Shown here one piece after another: positions 25,824 to 34,559 of a DNA stretch of 64,000 nucleotides (positions are counted from its first letter, which is position 1; every line of letters starts with the position of its first letter). This stretch comes from Bacteroidota bacterium (GTDB lineage: Bacteria; Bacteroidota; Bacteroidia; Cytophagales; Cytophagaceae). The translations under genes were made by a program, and so were the position numbers. The DNA lies in NCBI GenBank assembly GCA_023428135.1, contig JAEYZG010000061.1, positions 17,184 to 81,183 on the forward strand, given 5' to 3'. The notes under the pieces are model-generated. The model ran no database searches, had not been told where the DNA came from, and worked only from the letters and a program-made list of their open reading frames with translations.

Positions 25824-26760
25824 CTCTCCCGATGAATTCCAAAAACTACCTAATGCCATTGTCACCATTGGCACTTTTGATGGCGTCCATCTCGGTCACA
25901 GAAAGATATTAAACCGACTCAAAGAGACTTCAAAGGAAGAAAACGGTGAGAGCGTAGTGATTACCTTCTGGCCACATCCAAGGAAAGTACTTCAGGGTGC
26001 AGACTCATTAAAGCTTCTCCTTACCCTTGATGAAAAAATAGAAACGATTGCTTCCTGCGGCATAGATCACCTTCTCCTCATTCCTTTTACCAAAGAATTC
26101 AGTAGTACAACTTCAGAAGATTTCATACAAAAGATTCTGATTGATAAAATAGGCACTAAAAAATTTGTTATCGGCTATGATCATAAGTTTGGGAAAAACA
26201 GGGAAGGCAGCTTTGAATATCTGAAAGAAAACGCCTCCAGAATCGGATTTCAGGTGGAAGAAATACCAAGAGAAGACATTGAACATAATGCAATAAGCTC
26301 TACAGCTATCCGGGAAGCACTTTCAAAGAACAATGTATCCAAAGCGAGCACGTTGCTAGGTCGTCCTTATAGTGTTAAAGGCAAAGTAGTTGAAGGCAAA
26401 AAGCTTGGACGAGAACTTGGGTACCCCACTGCCAACATTGAAGTGGAAGATGCTGAAAAAATTCTTCCTGCTGATGGCATCTATACTGTGTTAGTGAAAG
26501 AAGCTGGTAAAATATACGGAGGCATGTTAAGTCTCGGCTTTAACCCCACTGTTGAAGGCAAAGGAAGAAGCATGGAAGTCCATATATTTGATTTCAATAA
26601 AAATATTTACGGAGAAACAGTAGAAGTTTCTTTTCTGGAATTTTTAAGATTTGAAGCAAAATTTCCTAACCTCGAAGCGTTAATACACCAACTAAAAGAG
26701 GATGAAAAGCAATCCAGAACTATTCTTGAAAACTATAATAAAACTTATCATAATTCTTAA
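25810..26760 (+). CDS. ribF: Bifunctional riboflavin kinase / FMN adenylyltransferase
   Basis: Makes FMN and FAD from riboflavin. 316 residues in two domains. The N-terminal adenylyltransferase (about 1-180) has I-G-T-F-D-G-V-H-L-G-H at 20-30 and S-S-T-A-I-R near 172. The C-terminal flavokinase (about 185-310) has L-G-Y-P-T-A-N-I and M-E-V-H-I-F-D-F. It is last of the ftsX-to-ribF block; the next gene starts 20 bases on. Confidence 0.96.
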   Translation: MKVYNSPDEFQKLPNAIVTIGTFDGVHLGHRKILNRLKETSKEENGESVVITFWPHPRKVLQGADSLKLLLTLDEKIETIASCGIDHLLLIPFTKEFSSTTSEDFIQKILIDKIGTKKFVIGYDHKFGKNREGSFEYLKENASRIGFQVEEIPREDIEHNAISSTAIREALSKNNVSKASTLLGRPYSVKGKVVEGKKLGRELGYPTANIEVEDAEKILPADGIYTVLVKEAGKIYGGMLSLGFNPTVEGKGRSMEVHIFDFNKNIYGETVEVSFLEFLRFEAKFPNLEALIHQLKEDEKQSRTILENYNKTYHNS

Positions 26761-26779
26761 TTCAAAATAAAATATCAGT

Positions 26780-27583
26780 ATGAAAAAGGGATTTCTGTTA
26801 TCCGTTTTTATTCTTGTCATTTTTGTTTCTTGTAAAAAAGACAAGGATGCAAAAATTAATCTCTTTCCGGTTGAAAAAGACAAGGAGCTGGGAGCTCAGA
26901 TGGATGCTTATATCAACTCAGATTCATCGGGAATGGTTGTATTAAGAGAAGATCAATATCCTATTTCCTATGGTAGACTTAAACAAATAAGGAATTACAT
27001 ACTGGCATCAGGAAAGTTAAAATACAAAGATGACTTTCCATGGAAAGTTACCATTATTAGAGATGATGAGACCTTAAATGCATTTGCAACACCGGGAGGC
27101 TATATGTATGTATATACAGGTCTTATTAAATATCTTGAATCAGAAGATCATCTTGCTGGTGTGATGGGACATGAAATGGCCCATGCAGACAGAAGACATG
27201 GTACATCTCAAATGTCCAAACAATATGGAGTTGAAACTTTATTCAGCCTGGTTTTAGGGCAGAACAAAGGAATGTTGGGTCAGCTAACTGAAGGCCTGCT
27301 TTCATTAAAGTTCAGTCGCGAAGATGAAAATGACGCTGATGATTATTCAGTTCAATACCTTTGCCAGAGCTCTGCCGAATACTCTGCAGACGGAGCAGCA
27401 GGCTTCTTCGAAAAATTACTTGCTTCAGGTTCTGGCTCTAACACACCTGCTTTCTTAAGCACTCACCCATCTGAAGATGACAGAGTTAACAATATCAAAG
27501 CAAAGGCCAGCTCTCTTGGTTGCAGTGTGACTGAAAAAAATCCTAATGGGTTTCAGCAAATGAAACAGGAACTAGGCCTCTAA
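26780..27583 (+). CDS. M48 family metalloprotease, lipoprotein
   Basis: Zinc protease of the envelope, 267 residues. The lipoprotein signal ends at Cys18 (F-V-S-C-K-K-D), so it is periplasmic and membrane-anchored. The zinc motif H131-E-M-A-H135 is followed by the third-ligand region S-R-E-D-E-N-D-A-D-D (about 179-188), as in the BepA/YcaL/Oma1-like M48 group. These enzymes often degrade misassembled outer-membrane proteins; that role is by analogy. It is 20 bases after ribF on the same strand and ends one base from the convergent nuclease-like gene. Confidence 0.9.
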   Translation: MKKGFLLSVFILVIFVSCKKDKDAKINLFPVEKDKELGAQMDAYINSDSSGMVVLREDQYPISYGRLKQIRNYILASGKLKYKDDFPWKVTIIRDDETLNAFATPGGYMYVYTGLIKYLESEDHLAGVMGHEMAHADRRHGTSQMSKQYGVETLFSLVLGQNKGMLGQLTEGLLSLKFSREDENDADDYSVQYLCQSSAEYSADGAAGFFEKLLASGSGSNTPAFLSTHPSEDDRVNNIKAKASSLGCSVTEKNPNGFQQMKQELGL

Positions 27584-27584
27584 A

Positions 27585-28592
27585 CTATTTAAAATTGATA
27601 AATACAGGAAAATGGTCACTATAACCATTTTCCTGGTATTTTGCCCCAGAGAAAGTTCTGTAAGGCCCATTCATCAGATTACTTTTATAATGCATCCACT
27701 CCGGATGATAAATGTTCGATGACCCTTTTTTATAATGCTTTTTATAAAATGCTTTGCTCATCATGATCTGATCAAAAGTCAGCCAATTTTTCCCGTATTT
27801 GGTTGATCCGATTTTCAAAGCATCAATATTTCCAAATCCGTTAAAGAGATCTTCTTCTCCCATTTCCTCTGCATTACCGATGGCCATTATTGCTTCCACA
27901 ATACTTGGATCATGAGGAGTATCATTAAAATCTCCCATTACAATAATTTCTGAGTCCTTATTAATTCTGAAAAGTGAATCGCACAACTCTCTGACCAACA
28001 TTCCCATAATTAGCCTTTTTCTTTCAGACTTTTCCACCCCTGTCCTTCTTGATGTCCAGTGGTTAATAAGCACAAAGGTTGTATCCTTATTCAAAATTCC
28101 TTTCACCAGTAAAAGCTCTCGCAATCCAGACTTCACTCCTTCCATGCTTTTAGGAGAATAAAGCTTATGAGATAATGGTTTAAATGATTTCTTTTTATAA
28201 AGAAGTGCCACATCAATACCTCTGTTATCACAGGATTCATGGTGTATGAATCCATAAGTACCTGAAACAACGCTAACATTAATCAGATCCTTTAACACTT
28301 GGCTATTCTCTATCTCAGCCAATCCCAGCAACTCCGGACCATCATGATCACCAAGCTTACTCGTCACAGCCGCAATCTGCTTAAGCTTTTTGTCATATCG
28401 CTTTTGAGTCCAGCGATATTTGCCACCAGGAAGAAAACCATCATCATTTGCATCAGGATCGTCATGATAGTCGAAAAGATTTTCGACATTATAAAATGCT
28501 ATTGTATTCACATCAGATTTTTCTTCCGGAAGGCAGAAGGATAAAACGAAGGTGACGATGAGAGTAAGAAACAGCCAAAGTATTTTCTTCAT
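27585..28592 (-). CDS. Endonuclease/exonuclease/phosphatase family protein, exported
   Basis: 335 residues of the DNase I-like fold, which cleaves phosphodiester or phosphate bonds in nucleic acids, lipids or sugars. An N-terminal hydrophobic signal ends L-S-F-C, possibly a lipidated Cys. Fold motifs: A-F-Y-N-V-E-N-L-F-D near 32; L-A-E-I-E-N near 96; L-I-N-H-W-T-S-R-R; V-M-G-D-F-N-D-T-P; and G-Y-S-D-H-F-P-V-F at the end. The substrate is not indicated. It converges with the metalloprotease gene with one base between stops, so neither has room for its own terminator. Confidence 0.88.
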   Translation of the reverse strand: MKKILWLFLTLIVTFVLSFCLPEEKSDVNTIAFYNVENLFDYHDDPDANDDGFLPGGKYRWTQKRYDKKLKQIAAVTSKLGDHDGPELLGLAEIENSQVLKDLINVSVVSGTYGFIHHESCDNRGIDVALLYKKKSFKPLSHKLYSPKSMEGVKSGLRELLLVKGILNKDTTFVLINHWTSRRTGVEKSERKRLIMGMLVRELCDSLFRINKDSEIIVMGDFNDTPHDPSIVEAIMAIGNAEEMGEEDLFNGFGNIDALKIGSTKYGKNWLTFDQIMMSKAFYKKHYKKGSSNIYHPEWMHYKSNLMNGPYRTFSGAKYQENGYSDHFPVFINFK

Positions 28593-28623
28593 AAGAAGTA
28601 ATGGAAATCCTATAAATTAAAAG

Positions 28624-28631
28624 TAAATTTG
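28624..28631 (+). promoter_or_regulatory. -7 promoter box before gldC
   Basis: TAAATTTG fits TAnnTTTG, 29 bases before the gldC start; no clear -33 element. Confidence 0.4.
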
Positions 28632-28660
28632 AGTAAAGAAAAAATTACCTGAATATATTA

Positions 28661-28996
28661 ATGAAAAAATCAGAGATCAAATTTGTAGTTGAGCTTGACA
28701 GTGAAAATATTCCTGAGAAGATTAAATGGGATGCAACTGATAGTCCTCAGGGAAATCTTTCCGAAGCAAAAGCTATAAGCCTCAATATCTGGGACCAGAA
28801 GCAACAATCAACCATGCGAATAGACCTTTGGGAAAAAGATATGCCTGTAGATGAGATGAAACGCTTCTTCATTGAAGCAATCGGAGGTATGGCTGAAACT
28901 GTTAAAACCTCAACAGGTGATGATATTATGGCAGAGGAGATGCATGCTTTATGCCGTAAACTGGTAAAACATCTTGAGAATCTTAATAAGCAATAA
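28661..28996 (+). CDS. gldC: Gliding motility protein GldC
   Basis: 111-residue cytoplasmic protein of the GldC family, linked by genetics in flavobacteria to efficient gliding. The start K-K-S-E-I-K-F-V-V-E-L-D, I-K-W-D-A-T-D, K-A-I-S-L-N-I-W-D and L-W-E-K-D-M-P-V-D-E-M-K-R-F are characteristic, as is the length. There is no signal peptide. It is a single-gene unit with its own -7 box and a strong terminator. Its presence supports a gliding or at least T9SS-bearing host; it is not itself a core secretion component. Confidence 0.92.
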   Translation: MKKSEIKFVVELDSENIPEKIKWDATDSPQGNLSEAKAISLNIWDQKQQSTMRIDLWEKDMPVDEMKRFFIEAIGGMAETVKTSTGDDIMAEEMHALCRKLVKHLENLNKQ

Positions 28997-29020
28997 GAAT
29001 TTACCTAATAAAATTTATAA

Positions 29021-29060
29021 AAACTGAAAGTCCGGAAGTTAGAATCCGGACTTTCAGTTT
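29021..29060. terminator. Bidirectional terminator between gldC and the convergent gene
   Basis: A 16-bp perfect stem (29021-29036 with 29045-29060) and an 8-base loop, flanked by A and T runs. Confidence 0.88.
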
Positions 29061-29077
29061 TTATTCTATAAGTCCTG

Positions 29078-29845
29078 TCAATTGGAATTATATTTTTCAC
29101 TTTTGGTTTTCATTTCGCTTCCTGATGAATTGTAATCATATTCTTCAGTTGAACCACTGCCTTTATTCATTGAATGCCCCGGACAACTACGCTTGATTTT
29201 CATCTGCTTTTGTTTGGTAGTAGTAGGGTTATTCATAGGACAAGCCTCCTCAGACTCAATAGGAACACCTATTCTGATAATATCCATCTGATCAGGCTCA
29301 TAATTTCTCGCTCTGGTGTTAGCATCAACGCCTCTGGTGGATGTATTTACCTCCACAGGCTCTGCGTATAGACTCTCTTTTTTGCTTACAGAGGTTTCAA
29401 CAGGAGTCGTTTCCTGATTTTGCCTGAATGCATTATATTTGGCGACAAACTCCGAAGGATCCCCCTCTGCCTTAATTTTTTCTTCGTCACCAGAACGTTT
29501 ATATCTCAGAACAAACTTATCATCTTTATATTCAAAGTCTTCTGGCATATCATTTTGTCCGGACAACGACTGAATAAAGGCCTTGTCTTCGATTACTCTT
29601 AAAACTTCCACCTCTTTCTCCGGATCAGCAAGGTTATTTTCAAATAACCTTGTCATGGAAGAAGACATCTCCATTTCACCTTCCACCACTTCAGGCTTTG
29701 AAGGATTACTTTTAACAGTCGGCTCACTTTCTTTTTTTTCATACTGGACTCTTCCCTGCAGATCCTGATCATCTTCCTGAGCCATAGACATAAATGAGAA
29801 CCCTATACCCATCATTATCATTATTAGCGATTTTCCTACTCTCAT
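29078..29845 (-). CDS. Uncharacterised secreted protein
   Basis: 255 residues from the ATG at 29845; a GTG 9 bases upstream could also be used. The signal peptide ends near S-M-A-Q. The mature part is hydrophilic and low in complexity. A Glu/Lys/Ser-rich first half contains E-K-E-V-E-V-L-R-V-I-E-D-K-A. The end has two cysteine clusters, E-A-C-P-M-N-N-P and S-C-P-G-H-S-M, and a Ser/Lys/Tyr-rich tail. I recognise no domain. The Cys-Pro pairs, with nearby Met and His, might bind metal (speculative). It is followed on the same strand, upstream, by another small exported unknown (30016-30444). Confidence 0.7.
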   Translation of the reverse strand: MRVGKSLIMIMMGIGFSFMSMAQEDDQDLQGRVQYEKKESEPTVKSNPSKPEVVEGEMEMSSSMTRLFENNLADPEKEVEVLRVIEDKAFIQSLSGQNDMPEDFEYKDDKFVLRYKRSGDEEKIKAEGDPSEFVAKYNAFRQNQETTPVETSVSKKESLYAEPVEVNTSTRGVDANTRARNYEPDQMDIIRIGVPIESEEACPMNNPTTTKQKQMKIKRSCPGHSMNKGSGSTEEYDYNSSGSEMKTKSEKYNSN

Positions 29846-30015
29846 ATCTCTCACATTTAATCACCAACTAATACTACTCTTATAAAATAACTAAGGAAAA
29901 ACATCCTTTGTTTTTCCTTTAGTTTATGAAGTGAAAGAATTTTCCGGTAAGCCCTTCCCCACAATCAGCCTTCAATACTTTCCGGAAAATTCTGCAACAG
30001 AAACACTCGCTTCAA

Positions 30016-30444
30016 CTATATACACTCCTCTTCATCTCCCTGCATGTCTCTGCCGGCCTCTCCATATCCCCTTTCTTCATATCGAACCCTTCTTGCCGAA
30101 CCCTTTCTTTCTCCACGTCTCTTCTGGAAAGGCCATTGAAGCATTTTTTGCTTTTTCACTTCTTCTACATAAACAGTAGAAGGATCTTTATAGTAAACAT
30201 TTTTCACATCCATATTTTGTTGAGGCTCAGCCTCAAAGTCATATCTGATATTACTATTTACCTTTGGCGCACTCAGGTAAGCTACATTTTGTAAACTTGT
30301 ATTGGTACTATCTTTTACTTGAGTTATTCTTTTTACGCACAAGTCTTTCACAGGCCCGCCCGATTTATTATTTTCAGTCTCCTGCGCGTAGACCGCTGAG
30401 TACATCACCATGAACATCAGCAGAACTCCCCATTGTTTTTTCAT
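30016..30444 (-). CDS. Uncharacterised small secreted protein
   Basis: 142 residues from the ATG at 30444 (M-K-K-Q-W-G-V). A TTG further upstream would give an extension with no sense. The signal peptide ends near V-Y-A-Q. The mature part has one Cys early (D-L-C-V-K-R), then a stretch with several Asn/Tyr/Val. The tail is very basic then acidic: Q-K-R-R-G-E-R-K-G-S-A-R-R through D-E-E-E-C-I. No family recognised. The tail lies in sequence that is also open on the other strand, so the last ~40 residues are the least certain. It is about 170 bases upstream of the other secreted unknown on the same strand. Confidence 0.55.
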   Translation of the reverse strand: MKKQWGVLLMFMVMYSAVYAQETENNKSGGPVKDLCVKRITQVKDSTNTSLQNVAYLSAPKVNSNIRYDFEAEPQQNMDVKNVYYKDPSTVYVEEVKKQKMLQWPFQKRRGERKGSARRVRYEERGYGEAGRDMQGDEEECI

Positions 30445-30540
30445 TATTACCGACTTTATAAATCTAACCAGGGGAAAAATCAAATAGTTATAATGAAGGA
30501 ATTTCGATAGGATAATAATCTATTAATCAATAGATATGGA

Positions 30541-30660
30541 GCGTAAAGCAGAAGGCTTAAAGCGAAACTTTAAAAAAAGTTAACAGGTTAAAGTAGAAAG
30601 TTTAAAAAGTAAATAAGCAGAAAGCTAAACTCACTTTTAGCTTTCTGCTTTAAGCTTTTA
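30541..30660. repeat. Degenerate heptad (7-base period) repeat region downstream of proC
   Basis: Imperfect units of the type TAAAGCN/GAAAGCT recur, many at multiples of seven bases (TAAAGC, TTAAAGC, GAAAGT, AGAAAGC), then TTTAGC/TTTCTGC on the opposite strand. It lies between the minus-strand secreted gene and proC. The same family recurs near 36.2, 43.4, 43.5, 43.7, 52.1, 52.2, 57.2, 59.3 and 61.8 kb. Confidence 0.65.
30616..30649 (-). terminator. Terminator of the guaA-to-proC unit, built from heptad repeat sequence
   Basis: A 14-bp perfect stem (30616-30629 with 30636-30649) around a 6-base loop lies 17 bases past the proC stop. Confidence 0.65.
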
Positions 30661-30665
30661 ACTTT

Positions 30666-31475
30666 TCATGCTGACTCTCTGGAAAGCTCTTTCGCTCTCT
30701 TCTCAGCTGATTTTAAAGCTTCAATAATATCCTGACCTACATTAGATCTTTCAAAAGAATTCAGAGCAGCTTCAGTTGTTCCTCCTTTAGAAGCTACAGC
30801 TTTAATCATATCGTCCAGGGAATCTTTGCTATTGCTCATGATCTGGAATGCTCCAAGCATTGTTTGTTTCACAAGCATGGCAGCAACCGGTTCTTCCATT
30901 CCCATTTGCTTTCCTGCTTCTATCATATGTTTTACAAAATAATAGTAATAAGCAGGTCCGCTTCCACTTAATGCAGTCACTGCATCCAGCAACTCTTCAT
31001 CCTTCATGAAAATTGCTTTGCCTGTAGTTTCAAGCAAAGTATCTACAATAGAAATCTGATCCAGTGAAGCATCTTTACAAACTGTAAAGGCTGTTATACC
31101 AAAGCCCAGCTGAGCTGGGGTATTAGGCATTGCTCTTACAATTTTGTCATGCTTCAGAAGCGACTGAATAGTAGAAATGGTAATTCCAGCCATGATTGAA
31201 ATAATCAACTGGCTTGGCTTTAAAACCTTTACCAGATCTGGAACCAGAGATTTAAAATCCTGAGGTTTTACTGCAACAATCAGTATATCATAGGTTGATA
31301 AACTTTCGTTTATTTCTTCCTTAAGGTCAGCCACTCCTTCATCTCTAAGGCTTTTACGTTTCTCAGGATGTTTTTCTATGATAAGTAGATCTCCTGTTTT
31401 TACAATGTTACTTCTAACAAAGGCTTTGGCATAGGTTGTACCCATATTCCCCCCGCCAAGTATTGCAATTCTCAT
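30666..31475 (-). CDS. proC: Pyrroline-5-carboxylate reductase
   Basis: Last step of proline synthesis, NAD(P)H-dependent, cytoplasmic. 269 residues from the ATG at 31475; a TTG two codons upstream is the other in-frame option. The Rossmann motif I-L-G-G-G-N-M-G is at residues 4-11. A-V-K-P-Q-D-F lies near 80, and V-R-A-M-P-N-T-P-A near 120. The family signature A-L-S-G-S-G-P-A-Y-Y-Y-Y-F is near 166, and a V-A-S-K-G-G-T-T-E-A-A-L motif is in the C-terminal dimer domain. It lies 24 bases after hemL on the same strand. Confidence 0.95.
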   Translation of the reverse strand: MRIAILGGGNMGTTYAKAFVRSNIVKTGDLLIIEKHPEKRKSLRDEGVADLKEEINESLSTYDILIVAVKPQDFKSLVPDLVKVLKPSQLIISIMAGITISTIQSLLKHDKIVRAMPNTPAQLGFGITAFTVCKDASLDQISIVDTLLETTGKAIFMKDEELLDAVTALSGSGPAYYYYFVKHMIEAGKQMGMEEPVAAMLVKQTMLGAFQIMSNSKDSLDDMIKAVASKGGTTEAALNSFERSNVGQDIIEALKSAEKRAKELSRESA

Positions 31476-31499
31476 ATTCAATCTATAATTAAATCTCTT

Positions 31500-32798
31500 T
31501 TAAGCATTCTGAAGCACAGATTTTAATGCTTTGTAATTTGCTTTGATAATCTCCTCTGCCAGTTCCTCTGTGATTGCTGTTGAAATAAAAAGGCTTTCAT
31601 ATTGAGAGGGTGCCAGATAAACTCCTTCTTCCAGCATTGCTCTGAAATACCTGCCAAAAAGGGCCGTATCTGAGGTCTTGGCAGTTTCAAAATCTTTAAC
31701 TTTCAGATCGGTAAAGAACAATGTGAACATAGATCCAATCCTGTTGACTGTTCCTTTTAGACCAAGTTCTTTAAGGTTTTTCTCAAAACCTTCACAGATT
31801 CTGGCTGTGATATTTTCCAGATGAGTATATACTTCAGGATGGGTATTCAAATAATTTAACATTGCCAAACCTGCTGCCATTGCTACCGGATTTCCGGAAA
31901 GTGTTCCGGCCTGATACACAGGCCCTGCAGGAGAAACAAAATCCATAATCTCCTTTTTTCCACCATAGGCTCCAACAGGCATTCCACCTCCGATAATCTT
32001 TCCTAAGGTAGTAAGGTCAGGTTTTACATTTAAAATTTGCTGCGCTCCTCCTTTAGACAATCTGAAACCAGTCATTACTTCATCGAAGATCAGCACAATG
32101 CCTTCGTTATCACAAAGTATTCTCAACCCTTGCAAAAAGCCGGCTTCTGGCACTACCAGTCCCATATTTCCCGCTACAGGCTCAATGATTATAGCTGCAA
32201 TCTCACCTTTATTGGCAGCTGCAAGATCCTGAACTGCTTTAAGGTTGTTAAAGGGAGCGGTAAGTGTATCATTTGCCACTCCCTGGGTAACGCCCGGACT
32301 ATCCGGAACACCAAGTGTAATAGCACCACTTCCTGCAGCAATCAGAAATGAATCTCCATGACCATGGTAACAGCCTTCAAACTTGATGATCTTAGATCTG
32401 TTGGTATATCCTCTGGCTAGTCTCACTGCAGCCATGGTGGCTTCAGTACCTGAGCTAACCATTCTCACCTTCTCAATAGAAGGAATCATAGTAGTGATCA
32501 ATTCAGCCATCAGCACTTCCCTTTCACCCGGAGCTCCGAATGAAAGTGAATCTTTAACGGCTTCACAAACAGCCTCCTGAATATTTTTATTGGCGTGACC
32601 AAGAATCATTGGCCCCCAGGAATTGATCAGCTCTATATATTTATTTTCATCCTCGTCTATCAGGTAAGCGCCTTCAGCTCTTTTGATAAATAAAGGATTT
32701 CCTCCAACAGCTCTAAATGCTCTTACAGGAGAGTTAACTCCCCCTGGAATTACCTTCTTGGCTCTTTCAAAAAGTTCGTGGCTTTTTTCAGTCTTCAT
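31500..32798 (-). CDS. hemL: Glutamate-1-semialdehyde 2,1-aminomutase
   Basis: PLP enzyme that makes 5-aminolevulinate for heme in the C5 pathway; 432 residues. The cofactor lysine is K267 in T-T-L-G-K-I-I-G-G-G-M-P-V-G-A. F-D-E-V-M-T-G-F-R precedes it, V-S-S-G-T-E-A-T-M is the phosphate-binding loop, and Y-H-G-H is present. The N-terminal P-G-G-V-N-S-P-V-R-A-F distinguishes it from other aminotransferases. It sits between proC and the TPR/periplasmic-binding protein gene, 8 bases from the latter. Confidence 0.96.
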   Translation of the reverse strand: MKTEKSHELFERAKKVIPGGVNSPVRAFRAVGGNPLFIKRAEGAYLIDEDENKYIELINSWGPMILGHANKNIQEAVCEAVKDSLSFGAPGEREVLMAELITTMIPSIEKVRMVSSGTEATMAAVRLARGYTNRSKIIKFEGCYHGHGDSFLIAAGSGAITLGVPDSPGVTQGVANDTLTAPFNNLKAVQDLAAANKGEIAAIIIEPVAGNMGLVVPEAGFLQGLRILCDNEGIVLIFDEVMTGFRLSKGGAQQILNVKPDLTTLGKIIGGGMPVGAYGGKKEIMDFVSPAGPVYQAGTLSGNPVAMAAGLAMLNYLNTHPEVYTHLENITARICEGFEKNLKELGLKGTVNRIGSMFTLFFTDLKVKDFETAKTSDTALFGRYFRAMLEEGVYLAPSQYESLFISTAITEELAEEIIKANYKALKSVLQNA

Positions 32799-32806
32799 AT
32801 ACTTAC

Positions 32807-34558
32807 TTATTTGATCTGATCTACAGAATTTGCTACTACCATTTTGTTCCCTTCAAATTTTACTATTGGAACAAATAAGTTTGAATTAGAATTGGTAAAA
32901 TTATAACCATATAGTGTGTACCCTCTGGTAAAGCCTTGCACAGAGATCCCTGGCCCAAATACATTACCATAATTCTTCAATGCATTTCCGAAAAATCTCA
33001 TCATATCGTATCCCTGGTAAGCATAGATTTCAGGAATGATATATGCTTTTTTCAAAAATGTATTCCTGAAACTCTGAACTGCATAGCTGTCATAATCTAT
33101 ATAGTCAGGATTGATAAAATGGACATTTCTCCTTTCAAATTGTTCAAAGGTTAACAAGGGAAACTGCAGCCATTCCTGTCTTGTGATTACAGGTGTTGAA
33201 AATTTACTGATCTCCATCTGACTAATGAAGTTAGCTGCAATTACCTGATCGTTTGCAGCTATAAAAATATGATTGACACCTAAAAGCTTTGCAGAATCGG
33301 ACAATAGCTTTTGCATACTTTTAAGTTTATCTTTTGCAACTTTCTCAAACTGAGTCACTGCAAATCCTTTCAGGGTAATACTATCTCTGTACCTTGTTGC
33401 CAGCAATGAATCTCTGTTTTCCTGGCCGAAGAGAATATATACATTTTTTCTTTCAGGAGCTAGGTTAGCTTTCCGTCCTGTTCCCACCGACATTGGTTCA
33501 ACCGGAAATTTCGCCGTAGCCATTTCAGCAGCTCTTCCAGCCTGAGCTTCCAGACTTGGCTGAAATAAAAACACATATGGATTCCCTTCCACAAGTTTAA
33601 TATTATTGGAAAGAGGGTTTATGCCTGATATTTTATTCCTCGAAGCAAATTCAGCCACTAACGGATAGTTTGTTGGAAAAATGGGACCAATTATCAAATC
33701 CATATTGACAAGTTCAGGAGATTTCAATATCAGAGAAACCTTTGCATCGTCTTTCTCTGTATCATAAGGATGTAGTACAACACTTACACCATCTTTCTTC
33801 AGAGAATCAATTGCAATTTTCATCCCTTCATACAATTCAAAAACATATTGATAGCTTTTACCCCATGCCTCAGGACTCAATTGTTTTTCCATAAAAGGGA
33901 ACAACACAGCAACATGATATTCCTGTTTTTTTACAGAAGCCCTTGCTTCAACACCTTCCTTTTCCAATTTAAATTCCTGTCTCAGATATTCCAGCAACAT
34001 CTTATCTTTCTCATTTAGCTGAACGTAAGAAAGTTTGTTAATAAGATTTTTTGCAATTACAGCATCATTTGGAAATTGCTTTTGCAGGTTTTTAAGAGTG
34101 TCTATTGGAGCTTTCTGAAGATAGAAGTTCTTCTGCTTATCTGCTTCCTGCTTCAATTCTTTGGAATTAAGGGCACTGAGAATCTTTACTGCCTGAAAAT
34201 ATCTCTGCTGTTCAAAATACAGATTTGCATAAAGGTAATTCACATCCTCTATTTTGTCCCAGTCCGGATACCTCTGCTTGATCTGCATGACCATAGCTTT
34301 TCCTTCGTTCAGTTTGCCGCTTTTGAGAGCGGCAAGAGAATAGTAATAGGCAGAATAAGCTTCGAATTTATTTTCTTCACTTTCTTTGGTCAACGGCAGA
34401 AAAACGTCCATTGCCTGTTGGTACTTACCTTCTTTAAGGAAGTTTTTACCAATCAGGAATTGTCCCTGATAATCCGTTTGTCCCCAAATATTATTGGAGA
34501 TAAAAAATAGAATAAGAAAACTTAGTGCGTATGAGATTTTTTTCATCCGGTTGATCAT
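32807..34558 (-). CDS. Exported TPR plus periplasmic-binding-protein-like receptor
   Basis: 583 residues. The ATG at 34558 directly follows the guaA stop (TAAAATG). A signal peptide ends near I-W-G-Q. The N-terminal ~150 residues are helical repeats of TPR type (Y-Q-G-Q-F-L-I-G-K-N-F-L-K-E-G-K-Y-Q-Q-A). From about 215 on there is a type I periplasmic-binding fold, starting Y-H-V-A-V-L-F-P-F with L-I-I-G-P-I-F-P-T-N and A-Y-Q-G-Y-D-M. This matches the leucine-binding/LpoA-like group, where LpoA activates a peptidoglycan synthase; here it may sense a small ligand or assist the cell wall. No transport genes flank it, so an uptake role is less likely. Confidence 0.82.
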   Translation of the reverse strand: MINRMKKISYALSFLILFFISNNIWGQTDYQGQFLIGKNFLKEGKYQQAMDVFLPLTKESEENKFEAYSAYYYSLAALKSGKLNEGKAMVMQIKQRYPDWDKIEDVNYLYANLYFEQQRYFQAVKILSALNSKELKQEADKQKNFYLQKAPIDTLKNLQKQFPNDAVIAKNLINKLSYVQLNEKDKMLLEYLRQEFKLEKEGVEARASVKKQEYHVAVLFPFMEKQLSPEAWGKSYQYVFELYEGMKIAIDSLKKDGVSVVLHPYDTEKDDAKVSLILKSPELVNMDLIIGPIFPTNYPLVAEFASRNKISGINPLSNNIKLVEGNPYVFLFQPSLEAQAGRAAEMATAKFPVEPMSVGTGRKANLAPERKNVYILFGQENRDSLLATRYRDSITLKGFAVTQFEKVAKDKLKSMQKLLSDSAKLLGVNHIFIAANDQVIAANFISQMEISKFSTPVITRQEWLQFPLLTFEQFERRNVHFINPDYIDYDSYAVQSFRNTFLKKAYIIPEIYAYQGYDMMRFFGNALKNYGNVFGPGISVQGFTRGYTLYGYNFTNSNSNLFVPIVKFEGNKMVVANSVDQIK

Positions 34559-34559
34559 T

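Noticed and set aside
29931..30179. 82-residue plus-strand ORF opposite the small secreted protein gene
   Set aside because: No signal, domain or coding bias beyond being the mirror of the minus-strand gene; kept only as a caution about the tail of that gene.
32037..32351. 104-residue ORF antisense to hemL
   Set aside because: Lies wholly inside conserved hemL motifs on the other strand.
34076..34510. 144-residue ORF antisense to the TPR/periplasmic-binding gene
   Set aside because: Mirror frame of a clear gene; Phe/Leu-rich composition comes from the Lys/Glu codons of the other strand.
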